DNA from: Nitrobacter sp047149785
Lineage (GTDB): Bacteria > Pseudomonadota > Alphaproteobacteria > Rhizobiales > Xanthobacteraceae
Assembly: GCF_047149785.1 (NCBI RefSeq)
Contig: NZ_BAAGBE010000001.1
Span: 1,426,001 to 1,490,000, forward strand
DNA length: 64,000 bases
Reading direction: 5' to 3'
Within the stretch, counting starts at the first letter, position 1. Every line of letters begins with the position of its first letter. The notes below the pieces were generated by a model that did no database searches, had not been told where the DNA came from, and was given only the letters and a program-made list of their open reading frames with translations. The position numbers and the translations under genes were made by a program. Shown here piece after piece: positions 48,669 through 58,210 of the stretch.

Positions 48669-50768
48669 ATGCGCCCTGCACTGCTCAATCCTCTCTTTGC
48701 ATTGGTGACCAGCCTGCCCGGCGTCGGCCCGAAGCAGGACAAGCTGTTCCGATATCTGCTCGGCCGCGACCAGACCCCGCGCCTGATCGATCTACTGTTT
48801 CACCTGCCTGCAAGCGTCATCGACCGCAGGGCGCGACCCAAAATCCGCGATGCCGTTCCCGGCACCGTGGTGACGCTGGGGGTGACGGTCGAGCGTCATC
48901 GCCCCGCGCCGCCCGGACGCTCGCGCGCGCCGCATCTCGTCCACGCCAGCGACGAGACCGGAGACGTCGTGCTGACCTACTTCCGCGCCAAGCCGGACTA
49001 CGTCGAAAAGCTGCTTCCCGTCGGAGCCAGGCGCTATGTGTCCGGCACCGCACAGATGTTCGACGGTACCTTGCAGATCGTTCATCCCGACCGCGTTGTC
49101 GACGAGGCGGGACTGGCAAAACTCTCCGGTATCGACCCGGTCTATCCTCTCACCGAGGGTCTGGCGCTGGGCACATTGCGGCGCGCGATCGCGATGGCCC
49201 TGCAAAGGCTCCCGGCGCTGCCCAAATGGATCAGCCCGGAAATCCTGCGCCGCTGCGGCTTTCCGTCGATGGCGGAAGCGCTGCATCGCGTTCACGTGCC
49301 ATTGGAATTGACCGATATCCTGCCGGAAGGTCCGTTCTGGTCACGCCTGGCCTTCGACGAATTGCTCGCCGGACAACTCGCGCTGGCGCTGGTGCGCGCG
49401 CGGCTTCGCCGGCCGGCGGGTATCCGGCACGCCGGCGACGGACATCTGCGCAACAGGATCATCGACGCGCTGCCCTATGCCCTGACCGCATCTCAACAAC
49501 AGGCGGTCGCCGCGATCATTGACGACCTGCGGCAACCCGTGCGGATGCTGCGGCTGCTTCAAGGCGACGTCGGCTCCGGCAAGACGGTCGTCGCGCTGCT
49601 CGCCGCCGCCGCGGCAGCCGAAGCCGGCAAGCAGACCGCGCTGATGGCGCCGACCGAGATCCTCGCACGCCAGCATATCAAGACCATCGCGCCGCTGGCC
49701 GAACAGGCGGGCTTGCGCGTCGCCATCCTGACCGGACGCGAGAAAGGCAGGGAGCGGCGCGAGATTACCGCGCGCCTCGCCGACGGCGACATCGACCTGC
49801 TCGTCGGCACCCACGCGCTGATCCAGGACGACGTCGCATTCAAGGCGCTGGCGCTGGCGGTCGTCGACGAACAACACCGTTTCGGCGTGCGCGAGCGTCT
49901 GGCCTTGACCGCCAAGGGCGAGGCCGTCGATGTGCTGGTGCTGAGCGCGACACCGATTCCGCGCACGCTGGTTCTCACCTATTTCGGCGATATGGACGTC
50001 TCCGAACTGCGCGAAAAGCCCGCCGGCCGGCAGCCGATCGATACCCGCGCCGTCTCCGACAGCCGATTGGACGAGGTGATCGATGCGGTCGGCCGTGCGG
50101 TGAAGGCCGGCAAGCTGGTCTACTGGATCTGTCCGCTGGTCGAGGAATCCGAGACCGTGAATCTCACCGATGCCGAGCAACGGTTCGACAGCCTCAAGGC
50201 GCGCTTCGGCGACAAGGTCGGTCTGGTCCACGGCAAGATGCGCGGGTCCGAAAAAGACCGCATGATGGCGCAGTTCGCGGCGGCCGAAATCAATCTGCTG
50301 GTCGCGACGACGGTTGTCGAGGTCGGCGTTGACGTTCCGGCGGCGACCATCATGGTCATCGAGAACGCCGAGCGTTTCGGCCTTGCGCAACTCCACCAGC
50401 TACGAGGACGGATCGGCCGCGGCTCCGAGCCTTCGACCTGCCTGCTGCTCTACCGCGAGCCGCTGGGCGAGATGTCCGATGCGCGGCTACGAGTGATCCG
50501 GGAAACCACCGATGGCTTCCGCATCGCCGAAGAAGATTTGAGGCTGCGCGGCGAAGGCGATATCCTCGGTACCCGCCAAAGCGGCCTGCCCGGCTACCGC
50601 ATTGCCCGCTCCGATGTCCACGCGCAGCTTATCGCACAGGCCCGCGACGAAGCCTTGCGCATCATGAAGCAGAACCCGAAGCTGTCCGGCTCGCACGGCG
50701 AAGCCTTGCGATGCCTGCTCTATCTGTTCGAGCGCGACGAGGCCCTGCCCCTGATCGGCGCGGGCTGA
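48669..50768 (+). CDS. recG: ATP-dependent DNA helicase RecG
   Basis: 699 aa. It remodels stalled replication forks and branched DNA. An N-terminal wedge domain (OB fold) is followed by the SF2 motor: Walker A LLQGDVGSGKTVVALLAAAA, DEQH in LAVVDEQHRFGVRERL, LSATPIPRTL, then VVEVGVDVPAATIMVIENAE and LHQLRGRIGRG. The length and C-terminal end fit the family. The sdhE-mfd pair and recG are divergent, as in many alphaproteobacteria. Confidence 0.97.
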   Translation: MRPALLNPLFALVTSLPGVGPKQDKLFRYLLGRDQTPRLIDLLFHLPASVIDRRARPKIRDAVPGTVVTLGVTVERHRPAPPGRSRAPHLVHASDETGDVVLTYFRAKPDYVEKLLPVGARRYVSGTAQMFDGTLQIVHPDRVVDEAGLAKLSGIDPVYPLTEGLALGTLRRAIAMALQRLPALPKWISPEILRRCGFPSMAEALHRVHVPLELTDILPEGPFWSRLAFDELLAGQLALALVRARLRRPAGIRHAGDGHLRNRIIDALPYALTASQQQAVAAIIDDLRQPVRMLRLLQGDVGSGKTVVALLAAAAAAEAGKQTALMAPTEILARQHIKTIAPLAEQAGLRVAILTGREKGRERREITARLADGDIDLLVGTHALIQDDVAFKALALAVVDEQHRFGVRERLALTAKGEAVDVLVLSATPIPRTLVLTYFGDMDVSELREKPAGRQPIDTRAVSDSRLDEVIDAVGRAVKAGKLVYWICPLVEESETVNLTDAEQRFDSLKARFGDKVGLVHGKMRGSEKDRMMAQFAAAEINLLVATTVVEVGVDVPAATIMVIENAERFGLAQLHQLRGRIGRGSEPSTCLLLYREPLGEMSDARLRVIRETTDGFRIAEEDLRLRGEGDILGTRQSGLPGYRIARSDVHAQLIAQARDEALRIMKQNPKLSGSHGEALRCLLYLFERDEALPLIGAG

Positions 50769-50771
50769 AAA

Positions 50772-51542
50772 TCAGTCGACCTTTGCGGTCTCGGGGGTAA
50801 AGGCGGAATCATTCGCCGCGCGAGCCGCATTGGCCATATCCGCAAGGGCCGCGAGCTTCTTCTGCGGATCGGAATTAGGCTGAACGACGCCGGCGGACAT
50901 GATCAGGGTTGCCGCTTCCTCCGTGCTCATGTCGACCTCGACGACCTTGCTCTTCGGCACGTAGAAGAAAAAACCCGTTGTCGGATTGGGAGCGCAAGGC
51001 AGGAACACTGAAATGTGCTCCTCCTGACCCGGAAGCCGGGCGGCGACATTCGCGCTCGGGACCTGCGAAATGAGAACGATCGACCACATGCCGGGCGACG
51101 GAAATTCGACCAGGCCGACCTTGCGCAGGCTCGAACCGGATCCGGAAAAAAGCGTTTCGAACACCTGCTTGAGTCCGCGGTAGATCGCCCGCACCACCGG
51201 CATCCGGCCGAGGATCTTTTCGCCAAAATCGACAAGCGTCCGGCCGATCAGGTTGGCCGTGAGGAAGCCGAGCATCGTCAGCGCGAATACCGCGACGATC
51301 AAACCCGATCCCGGCACTCCGAAGGGCAGGTACGTTTCCGGCCGATACGCGATCGGGACGAACGGCCGCACCAGGTTGTCGACCCAGTTCACAAACCACC
51401 AGGTCAAATAAAGCGTTATCGCGACCGGGCCTGCGACAATCAGGCCGGTCAGAAAGTAATTCCGGAATCGCGCGATGACGCCGCGGGGCACCTCCGGGTG
51501 AGGGTCGCCTGACGCGCCGCTCGAAGAATTGTTACGGGTCAT
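50772..51542 (-). CDS. DUF502 family membrane protein
   Basis: 256 aa. Two membrane helices near residues 28-50 (YFLTGLIVAGPVAITLYLTW) and 73-96 (GLIVAVFALTMLGFLTANLI), joined by the loop. A cytosolic or periplasmic beta-rich part contains GRMPVVRAIYRGLKQVFETL, VGLVEFPSPGMWSIVLIS and HISVFLPCAPNPTTGFFFYV, all typical of DUF502. Function is unknown. It converges with recG, 3 bp between stops. Confidence 0.93.
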   Translation of the reverse strand: MTRNNSSSGASGDPHPEVPRGVIARFRNYFLTGLIVAGPVAITLYLTWWFVNWVDNLVRPFVPIAYRPETYLPFGVPGSGLIVAVFALTMLGFLTANLIGRTLVDFGEKILGRMPVVRAIYRGLKQVFETLFSGSGSSLRKVGLVEFPSPGMWSIVLISQVPSANVAARLPGQEEHISVFLPCAPNPTTGFFFYVPKSKVVEVDMSTEEAATLIMSAGVVQPNSDPQKKLAALADMANAARAANDSAFTPETAKVD

Positions 51543-51647
51543 CGTGGTTCCAGATCAAGATGTCCAAATAGGCAGTATCCGCTCATATAGGCATTCCGGC
51601 AGACTTTGCATGCGGCGCGCCGGACGGCCTGCGGTGCTTCCTCTGTC

Positions 51648-53474
51648 TTATTCGACCGTGACGGATTTTGCCAGATTGCGCGGCTGGTCGACGTCGGTGC
51701 CCATGACGACAGCGGTATGGTAGGCCAGCAACTGCACCGGAACCGCATAGACCAGAGGCGCAAACGTCGCCGCCATGTCAGGCAGGATGATCGTCACCAG
51801 CGACCTGACGGCGGCCTCCGCCGCCCCCTTTGCGTCGGTCATGAGAATGATGTTGCCGCCCCGCGCCGCCACCTCCTGCATGTTGGACACGGTCTTTTCG
51901 AAAACCCGATCGTAGGGGGCGATCACCACCACCGGCATGTTCTCGTCGATCAGCGCGATCGGTCCGTGCTTGAGTTCGCCGGCGGCGTAACCCTCCGCAT
52001 GAATGTAGGAAATTTCCTTGAGCTTGAGCGCGCCCTCCAGCGCCAGCGGGTAGCTGGTGCCCCGTCCGAGATACAGGACGTCCCTCGACTTGGCGACATC
52101 GCGCGCGAGCTTGTCGATCTGCGGTTCGGTGGCCAGCGCTTCCGACATCAGCCGCGGGACCTCGATGAGGCCGCGCACGAGCCTCGCCTCGTCTTCCCCG
52201 GATAACTGGCCCCTCGCCTTGCCCGCGGCGATCGCGAGCGCCGCAAGCACCATCAACTGGCAGGTGAAAGCCTTGGTCGATGCGACGCCGATTTCCGGCC
52301 CCGCCAGGGTCTGCAACATCGTCTCGCTCTCGCGAGCGATCGTCGACGTCGTGACGTTGACGACCGAAAGCGTATGCAATCCCTGCTCCTTGGCGTAACG
52401 AAGCGCCGCGAGCGTATCGGCGGTTTCGCCGGATTGCGAAATGAAGATGGCGAGATCGCCCTTGCCGAGCGGCGCTTCCCGGTAGCGAAACTCCGATGCG
52501 ATATCGATGTCGACGGACAGCCGCGCCAGACGCTCCAGCCAGTATTTGCCGATGTAACCGGCGTAGTTCGCAGTCCCGCACGCGACGATCGAGACACGCC
52601 CGATATCGCGAAAATCGAACGGGAGATCGGCCGGAAGCGACACGCACCCGGTTATCATATCGACGTAGCGGGCAAGCGTATGTCCGACGACTTCGGGCTG
52701 TTCGTGGATTTCCTTGGCCATGAAGTGGCGAAAGTTGGCCTTGTCCACCAGGGACGTCGAGGCGCTGTGCTTGACGCGCTCGCGCTGAACGACGGCGTTG
52801 CGGTGGTCGTAGACGGTTGCGCCCCTACGTGTCAGAATCGCCCAGTCGCCGTCCTCGAGATAGCTGATCGTATCGGTGAACGGCCCGAGCGCGATGGCGT
52901 CCGATCCCAGATACATTTCGCCCTCGCCATAGCCGATCGCCAGCGGCGGTCCGTTACGCGCGCCGATCAGGATGTTATCATCGGACGCGAAGATAAAGCC
53001 GAGGGCGAAGGCGCCGCGAAGCCGCGACAGCGTGGCCTTGACCGCTTCGACAGGATCGACGCCGGCGGCGAGATAGCCGTCGACGAGATGCAGGACCGTC
53101 TCGGTATCGGTTTCGGTCTGGAAGATCGCTCCTTTTTTCTGAAGCTCGTCGCGAAGCTCGCGGAAATTCTCGATGATTCCGTTGTGGACGACGGCCACCC
53201 GCTCGGTCGCGTGCGGGTGGGCATTGTTCTCCGTCGGCTTGCCGTGCGTCGCCCAGCGCGTATGTCCGATCCCGACGTGTCCCGCCAGCGGGTCAGCCCG
53301 CAGGCGCGCTTCCAGATTCCGCAGCTTGCCCTCGGCGCGACGGCGCGCCAGATGCTTCCCTTCCAGGGTTGCGATGCCGGCGGAATCGTAACCGCGGTAT
53401 TCGAGACGCTTCAACGAATCGATCAACTGATCCGCGACGGGACCGCATCCCAGAATTCCGACAATGCCGCACAT
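51648..53474 (-). CDS. glmS: Glutamine--fructose-6-phosphate aminotransferase (isomerising)
   Basis: 608 aa from ATG 53474, so that Cys2 of MCGIVGILGCG is the N-terminal nucleophile. The amidotransferase domain (about 1-220) has IGHTRWATHGKPTENNAHPH and VVHNGIIENFRELR. Two SIS isomerase domains follow (FISQSGETADTLAALRYAKE; LGRGTSYPLALEGALKLKEI). It ends in NLAKSVTVE. It produces glucosamine-6-phosphate, which GlmU (14204-15562) uses later in the UDP-GlcNAc pathway. No glmS ribozyme-like structure is visible upstream, as expected outside Gram-positives. Confidence 0.97.
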   Translation of the reverse strand: MCGIVGILGCGPVADQLIDSLKRLEYRGYDSAGIATLEGKHLARRRAEGKLRNLEARLRADPLAGHVGIGHTRWATHGKPTENNAHPHATERVAVVHNGIIENFRELRDELQKKGAIFQTETDTETVLHLVDGYLAAGVDPVEAVKATLSRLRGAFALGFIFASDDNILIGARNGPPLAIGYGEGEMYLGSDAIALGPFTDTISYLEDGDWAILTRRGATVYDHRNAVVQRERVKHSASTSLVDKANFRHFMAKEIHEQPEVVGHTLARYVDMITGCVSLPADLPFDFRDIGRVSIVACGTANYAGYIGKYWLERLARLSVDIDIASEFRYREAPLGKGDLAIFISQSGETADTLAALRYAKEQGLHTLSVVNVTTSTIARESETMLQTLAGPEIGVASTKAFTCQLMVLAALAIAAGKARGQLSGEDEARLVRGLIEVPRLMSEALATEPQIDKLARDVAKSRDVLYLGRGTSYPLALEGALKLKEISYIHAEGYAAGELKHGPIALIDENMPVVVIAPYDRVFEKTVSNMQEVAARGGNIILMTDAKGAAEAAVRSLVTIILPDMAATFAPLVYAVPVQLLAYHTAVVMGTDVDQPRNLAKSVTVE

Positions 53475-53870
53475 GCGGATCAATTTCTCCAATCGCCCCT
53501 TGCCTCTTAACGAATACCCCGGAGCGCAGGGAAACAATAATTATTGCCGATTGCGACAGGGTTAAATCGATTCAAGCGTAAAATCGGTCGCGTCGGCGTT
53601 CAGCATTCATCCGCGCTCTTGTTCACGGCAATCGGGACACGCGCGCCGAGATGGCTGGCGATCCACTGCCGGTTAACCAACCTGCAAGCTTTGACGACCC
53701 AGCCCTGTTCGACAATCCGTAGCAAACGCCGCGCCGTCGTTCCCGATGTCCCGGTGTTGAGGGTCGCTTATATTTTACCGGCAATCGAAACAATTTTAGC
53801 AATTCCCGCAACGGGAGCCCAAGCCCTTTCTGGCACTGTGCGCACAAGAAACAAGAAAAGTGAGGCGCGC
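53475..53870. other. Gap upstream of glmS, no supported gene
   Basis: Open frames on both strands are short or Arg-rich shadows. The region should contain the glmS promoter and that of the small gene at 53871. No repeat or RNA structure stood out. Confidence 0.45.
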
Positions 53871-54065
53871 ATGAGTGAAGCCGAGTTTGAACGGTTGCTG
53901 AGCGCCGTGAGCGCCGCAATCGCTCCGCGCATCGAAGAAGCCGCTCTGAAGGTTTCGTCGGATCAGGACGACCTGCATTTCGAGGGGTCTCCGCAGGCCG
54001 CCAACGACAACGAGATCGCGTGGCCGTTTTTTCATTTCCCGGATGGCTGGAACGGCGCCTGCTGA
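53871..54065 (+). CDS. Small acidic hypothetical protein
   Basis: 64 aa from ATG 53871; TGAGG lies six bases upstream. Helical start (MSEAEFERLLSAVSAAIAPR), then acidic residues and PQAANDNEIAWPFFHFPDGW. The motif 'AANDNE' is frequent in small Rhizobiales proteins in my experience. No known function. It ends 80 bp before the tRNA-Cys 3' end. Confidence 0.55.
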   Translation: MSEAEFERLLSAVSAAIAPRIEEAALKVSSDQDDLHFEGSPQAANDNEIAWPFFHFPDGWNGAC

Positions 54066-54145
54066 TTGGATTCGTCGAGCCAACGGGCACGTCAGCACAT
54101 AAGACAATTCATCAAATAATCGATATAAGATTTTGATTATATTGA

Positions 54146-54219
54146 TGGAGGCCACGTCCGGAATTGAACCGGAGTACACGGTTTTGCAGACCGTTGCGTA
54201 ACCACTCCGCCACGTGGCC
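54146..54219 (-). tRNA. tRNA-Cys (anticodon GCA)
   Basis: 74 nt including the encoded CCA. The acceptor arms are GGCCACG and CGTGGCC, the discriminator is T, the anticodon loop is CTGCAAA with GCA, and the T-arm is CTCCGGTTCAATTCCGGA. Stems pair well. Confidence 0.97.
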
Positions 54220-54317
54220 CCTTGAATCGGGATCAATATAGAGCATCAGCTAGTTAGGCAACCTTGCTCAGACTGGTCCGATGTAAATTCTGAAATTGCA
54301 TTTCTGAAACTGCCGGC

Positions 54318-55055
54318 TCAGGCTCGTTTGCGGCGCCGATAATCCCTCTTCGGTTTCGGCCGGGGCGCAAGCTCGGGCATCGTCGCCTGGACCTCGCGAT
54401 ATTTCGCCAGCATCCGCTCGAAACTCGCCAGCAACGTCGTCTCGATGTCCGGACGACTTTCGAGACCGGCGAGCAGCATCGCCGCGGCCTCGATCGTGGC
54501 AAGTCCGTCCCGACGAGGCTCTCTGCGAAGCTTTCCGTAACGCGATGGTCGTCGGGGTCCCAGAATGACGCGCTGGCACTTCAACATCCACGCATTGCGC
54601 CACCAAAGCGCCTTGGCCTGGCTCCAGGTGCCATCGAGCAGCACGATACCTTCAATGTCCGAGAGGATGCCGCGCTGATCGTCTTCCATCTCGCCCTTGC
54701 GGTCGATCGCCACGATGGCGCTTTCGGTGCCGAAAGAATCGGCCCTGGCCGATCCGAGATAAAGCACCGCCCAGCGCGACGGATCATGCACCGGCCGGCC
54801 GAGCGCCTTCGATAGACTGGGCCAGGACAGCCCGATTTTCAACACGGCGTCCGGAAAGTGTAACGCCGTGAGCCGGGCAGTTCCGAGCGCCCTGTCCTGC
54901 TCCTGCGGATGCTGCAGGATCAGGAGCGACGTTCTGTTCGTGATCGGCTCGACGCTGTCGCAAACGCAGAACGCCAGCGGCTTGTGGCATCGTCGACAAT
55001 CCTCCGCAGCATCGGGCTTCTTATCTGCGGCGGATTCGTCGGCGTTCTTGGGCAT
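54318..55055 (-). CDS. DTW-domain tRNA-uridine aminocarboxypropyltransferase
   Basis: 245 aa. Zinc-binding cysteines are at the N-terminus (CRRCHKPLAFCVC). The DTW signature appears as LLDGTWSQAKALWW, and the SAM-related region as LLILQHPQEQDRALGTARLT. In Escherichia coli the DTW proteins TapT/YfiP-type add the acp group to uridine 47 in tRNAs. Substrate here is inferred from the family. The C-terminus is basic (PKPKRDYRRRKRA), fitting RNA binding. Confidence 0.88.
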   Translation of the reverse strand: MPKNADESAADKKPDAAEDCRRCHKPLAFCVCDSVEPITNRTSLLILQHPQEQDRALGTARLTALHFPDAVLKIGLSWPSLSKALGRPVHDPSRWAVLYLGSARADSFGTESAIVAIDRKGEMEDDQRGILSDIEGIVLLDGTWSQAKALWWRNAWMLKCQRVILGPRRPSRYGKLRREPRRDGLATIEAAAMLLAGLESRPDIETTLLASFERMLAKYREVQATMPELAPRPKPKRDYRRRKRA

Positions 55056-55111
55056 GGCCCGCTATACGCCGCGTCCATCCTGCCGGCAAGAAAACCGATC
55101 ACTTCTCCTGC

Positions 55112-58100
55112 CTATTCGGCCGGTGCGACCGCCGGAGCGGCCTCACCTCGCCGCCGCAGCCGGTCGATCAGAAGGTAGATCACGGGGGTCGTGTAGAGTG
55201 TCAATATCTGTGAAACCAGCAGCCCGCCGATAATCGTTATGCCCAGCGGTCGCCGCAGTTCGGTGCCCGGACCGGTCGCGAGCACCAGCGGTATCGCTGC
55301 GAAAATCGCGGCCATGGTCGTCATGAGGATGGGCCGGAAACGCACGCTGCACGCCTCGAAGATCGCATCCCCGGACGACAGGCCGCGCTGGCGTTCGGCA
55401 TCCAGCGCGAAATCAACGATCATGATGCCGTTTTTCTTGACGATGCCAATGAGAAGAATGATGCCGACGAATGCAATGATTGTCAGCGGCGTATCGGTGA
55501 TCTGCAAGGCCAGCAGCGCGCCGAGACCGGCGGAAGGCAAAGTCGAGATGATGGTGAGCGGATGGGCGAGGCTTTCGTAGAGAATGCCGAGCACGATATA
55601 CATTGCGACGAGCGCGCCAAGGATCAGCAACGGCTGGCGTCCCGAGGTCTTGCGGAAATCGGCGGCGTTGCCCTCGAAGCTTCCGCGAATGCCCTCGGGC
55701 ATATGCAATTCGTTCACTGCGCGCTGGATATTGGCGGTCGCCTCGTCAAGCTCTACGTCGGGTAACGTGTTGAAGGATATCGTCACCGATGGAAACGACT
55801 GCGAATGATAGACGGCGAGCGGCGAAAGATCGCGCCGATAGCGGACGACGGTGGACAGCGGCACCTGCACTCCGTTGGCTCCCGCAACGAAGATGCGATC
55901 AAGGTTGGAGGGGTCCTGCTGAAATTTCGGATCGATTTCGAGAATGACCTGATACTGATTGCGCTGGGTGTAGACGGTTGAAATCTGCCGTTGCGAAAAT
56001 GCGTTATTGAGCGCGTTGTCGATGTCCTGAACCCTGACGCCGAGGCTGGACGCCTTCTGCCGGTCGATCGACAACGTCAGTTGCAGGCCGCCGGGGTCGC
56101 GGTCGCTGGAGACGTCCGTTATTCCCTCAACCGTCTCCATGCGCTTGGCGACGAGAGGCGCCCACTTCTGCAACAGATCGAGGTCGGTGCTGGAGAGCGT
56201 GTACTGATAGTTGGAATCGCTCTGCCGTCCGCCGCTGCGAATATCCTGCGCGGCGAACATGAACAGCCTGATGCCAGGCACAGCGCCGAGATTCCGCCGC
56301 AGCCTGTCGATGACCTGCTGGGTCGGCAGCCCGCCCCGCTCGGAAGGCGGCTTCAGCGTGATGTACATGAATCCGCGATTGGAGCCTCCGCGCGTGCTGC
56401 TGCCACCAATCGAGGAGCCGATCCCCTGCACGGCAGGATCCGCCATCACGAGATCCATGACACGCTGCTGAAGGCCGAGCATGGACTGAAAGGAGACGTC
56501 GGCCGATGCGCGCGTCGAGCCGATGATGAAGCCGCTGTCATCGATTGGGAAATAACCTTTCGGCGTCTTGACATACAGCGTCACGGTCAGGGCGATCGTT
56601 GCAAAAAACGCCAGCAACGTCAGGACGGGAAAGCCGAGCACGACGCGCAGCGTCCGCGTATAGAACGTCACAAGTCGGGACAGCAACCTTTCGACCAGCC
56701 GGTCGAACCGGGTCGCATCGGTTGACGTCGCCCGCTTGATGTAATGGGCGCAGATCATCGGCGTAACCGTCAACGACACAACGGTCGACACCACGATCGC
56801 GAATGTCAGGGTGAGCGAGAATTCTCGCAACAGCCGGCCGACGACGCCGTCCATGAAGATCAGGGGCGTGAACGCGGCGACCAGCGACAGGCTGATCGAC
56901 AGCACCGTGAAGCCGATCTGCCTTGCTCCTTCGAGTGCAGCCCGATAGGGCGGCAGCCCGTGCTCGAGATTGCGGTACATGTTCTCGATCATGACGATGG
57001 CATCGTCGACCACGAAACCGACGGAAATGGCCAGCGCCATCAGGGACAGGTTGTCGATGGAGAAGCCCGCCAGCCACATTCCCGCGCATGTGCCGGCCAG
57101 CGCCAGCGGAACCGACACGCCAGCCGCGACGGTCGGCGTGAGACGGCGAAGGAACGCATAAACGACCACCATCACGAGAACGGCTGTCGCCAGCAGCGTC
57201 CACTGCATGTCGTCGACGCTCGCACGGATCGAGCCGGTACGATCGACAATGGTCGATATCTCGACGCCGGCCGGAATCCACTGCTTGAGTTCGGGAATCA
57301 TCGCCTTCACCCGGTCGACGGTATCGATGACGTTGGCGTCGCCCTGCTTGGTAATCTGGATCAGCACCGCGGGCTGCTTGTTGAACCACGCGATCGAACG
57401 GCTGTTTCGCGTGGCGTCCTTGACGTCGGCCACGTCCGAGAGCCGGACGAAATTTCCTCCGGAGCTTTTGATGACGATGTCGCGAAACTCGGCCGCCGTC
57501 CGCATCTGACGGTTGGTCGACAACGTCTCGCTCTGGCGGCCGCCATTGAAGATCCCCACGGGGCCGAGCGGATTCGCATTCACGATCGCGGTCCGGACAT
57601 CGTCGGTCGCGATGCCGGCGTTCGAGAGCGCCACCGGGTTGAGCGCGATCCGAACGGCCGGCTGATCGGCGCCGCTCACCGAAACCTCGCCGACACCTGG
57701 AACCTGCGAGATGCGCTGCACGATCACGGTGTCGGCGACATCGTAGATCGCGCTGGTGGACATGGTTTTTGATGTCAGTCCCAGAACAAAGACCGGCGCA
57801 GCGGCGGGATTGGCCTTGCGGAATTTCGGCAATGTCGGCAGATCGGTCGGCAGATCGGCGAGCGAGGCGTTGATCGCCGCCTGCACGTCACGGGCGGCAT
57901 GGTCGATATCCCGCCCGATCGCGAACTGAAGCTGGATGCTGGTGGCGCCGAGCGTGCTCGTGGATGTGATCTGATCGACGCCGGCGATCTCGCCGAGCCG
58001 GCGCTCCAGCGGAGCGGCCACGGTTGCCGCCATCACCGATGGGTCCGCCCCCGGCCGGCTGGCCGACACCCGGATCATCGGGAAATCGACGTTCGGCACC

Positions 58101-58210
58101 GAGGCCACCGGGAGAAACCCGTAAGCGACCACGCCGACCAGAAACAGGCCGATCGCCAGAAGCGTGGTGCCGACCGGCCTTCGGATGAATGGCTCGGAGA
58201 TCGAGACCAT
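55112..58210 (-). CDS. RND efflux permease (MdtC-like, second pump of the pair)
   Basis: 1032 aa. Inner-membrane RND antiporter of the heavily duplicated AcrB fold: two halves, each with a large periplasmic domain. It begins MVSISEPFIRRPVGTTLLAI. The proton-relay Asp pair is in ISVGFVVDDAIVMIENMYRN (TM4). It is directly downstream of a second RND gene (the stop-start junction is immediate: 58211/58210) and of the adaptor. Two different RND pumps with one adaptor is the MdtABC arrangement, in which MdtB and MdtC form a hetero-trimer. Substrates unknown. Confidence 0.93.
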   Translation of the reverse strand: MVSISEPFIRRPVGTTLLAIGLFLVGVVAYGFLPVASVPNVDFPMIRVSASRPGADPSVMAATVAAPLERRLGEIAGVDQITSTSTLGATSIQLQFAIGRDIDHAARDVQAAINASLADLPTDLPTLPKFRKANPAAAPVFVLGLTSKTMSTSAIYDVADTVIVQRISQVPGVGEVSVSGADQPAVRIALNPVALSNAGIATDDVRTAIVNANPLGPVGIFNGGRQSETLSTNRQMRTAAEFRDIVIKSSGGNFVRLSDVADVKDATRNSRSIAWFNKQPAVLIQITKQGDANVIDTVDRVKAMIPELKQWIPAGVEISTIVDRTGSIRASVDDMQWTLLATAVLVMVVVYAFLRRLTPTVAAGVSVPLALAGTCAGMWLAGFSIDNLSLMALAISVGFVVDDAIVMIENMYRNLEHGLPPYRAALEGARQIGFTVLSISLSLVAAFTPLIFMDGVVGRLLREFSLTLTFAIVVSTVVSLTVTPMICAHYIKRATSTDATRFDRLVERLLSRLVTFYTRTLRVVLGFPVLTLLAFFATIALTVTLYVKTPKGYFPIDDSGFIIGSTRASADVSFQSMLGLQQRVMDLVMADPAVQGIGSSIGGSSTRGGSNRGFMYITLKPPSERGGLPTQQVIDRLRRNLGAVPGIRLFMFAAQDIRSGGRQSDSNYQYTLSSTDLDLLQKWAPLVAKRMETVEGITDVSSDRDPGGLQLTLSIDRQKASSLGVRVQDIDNALNNAFSQRQISTVYTQRNQYQVILEIDPKFQQDPSNLDRIFVAGANGVQVPLSTVVRYRRDLSPLAVYHSQSFPSVTISFNTLPDVELDEATANIQRAVNELHMPEGIRGSFEGNAADFRKTSGRQPLLILGALVAMYIVLGILYESLAHPLTIISTLPSAGLGALLALQITDTPLTIIAFVGIILLIGIVKKNGIMIVDFALDAERQRGLSSGDAIFEACSVRFRPILMTTMAAIFAAIPLVLATGPGTELRRPLGITIIGGLLVSQILTLYTTPVIYLLIDRLRRRGEAAPAVAPAE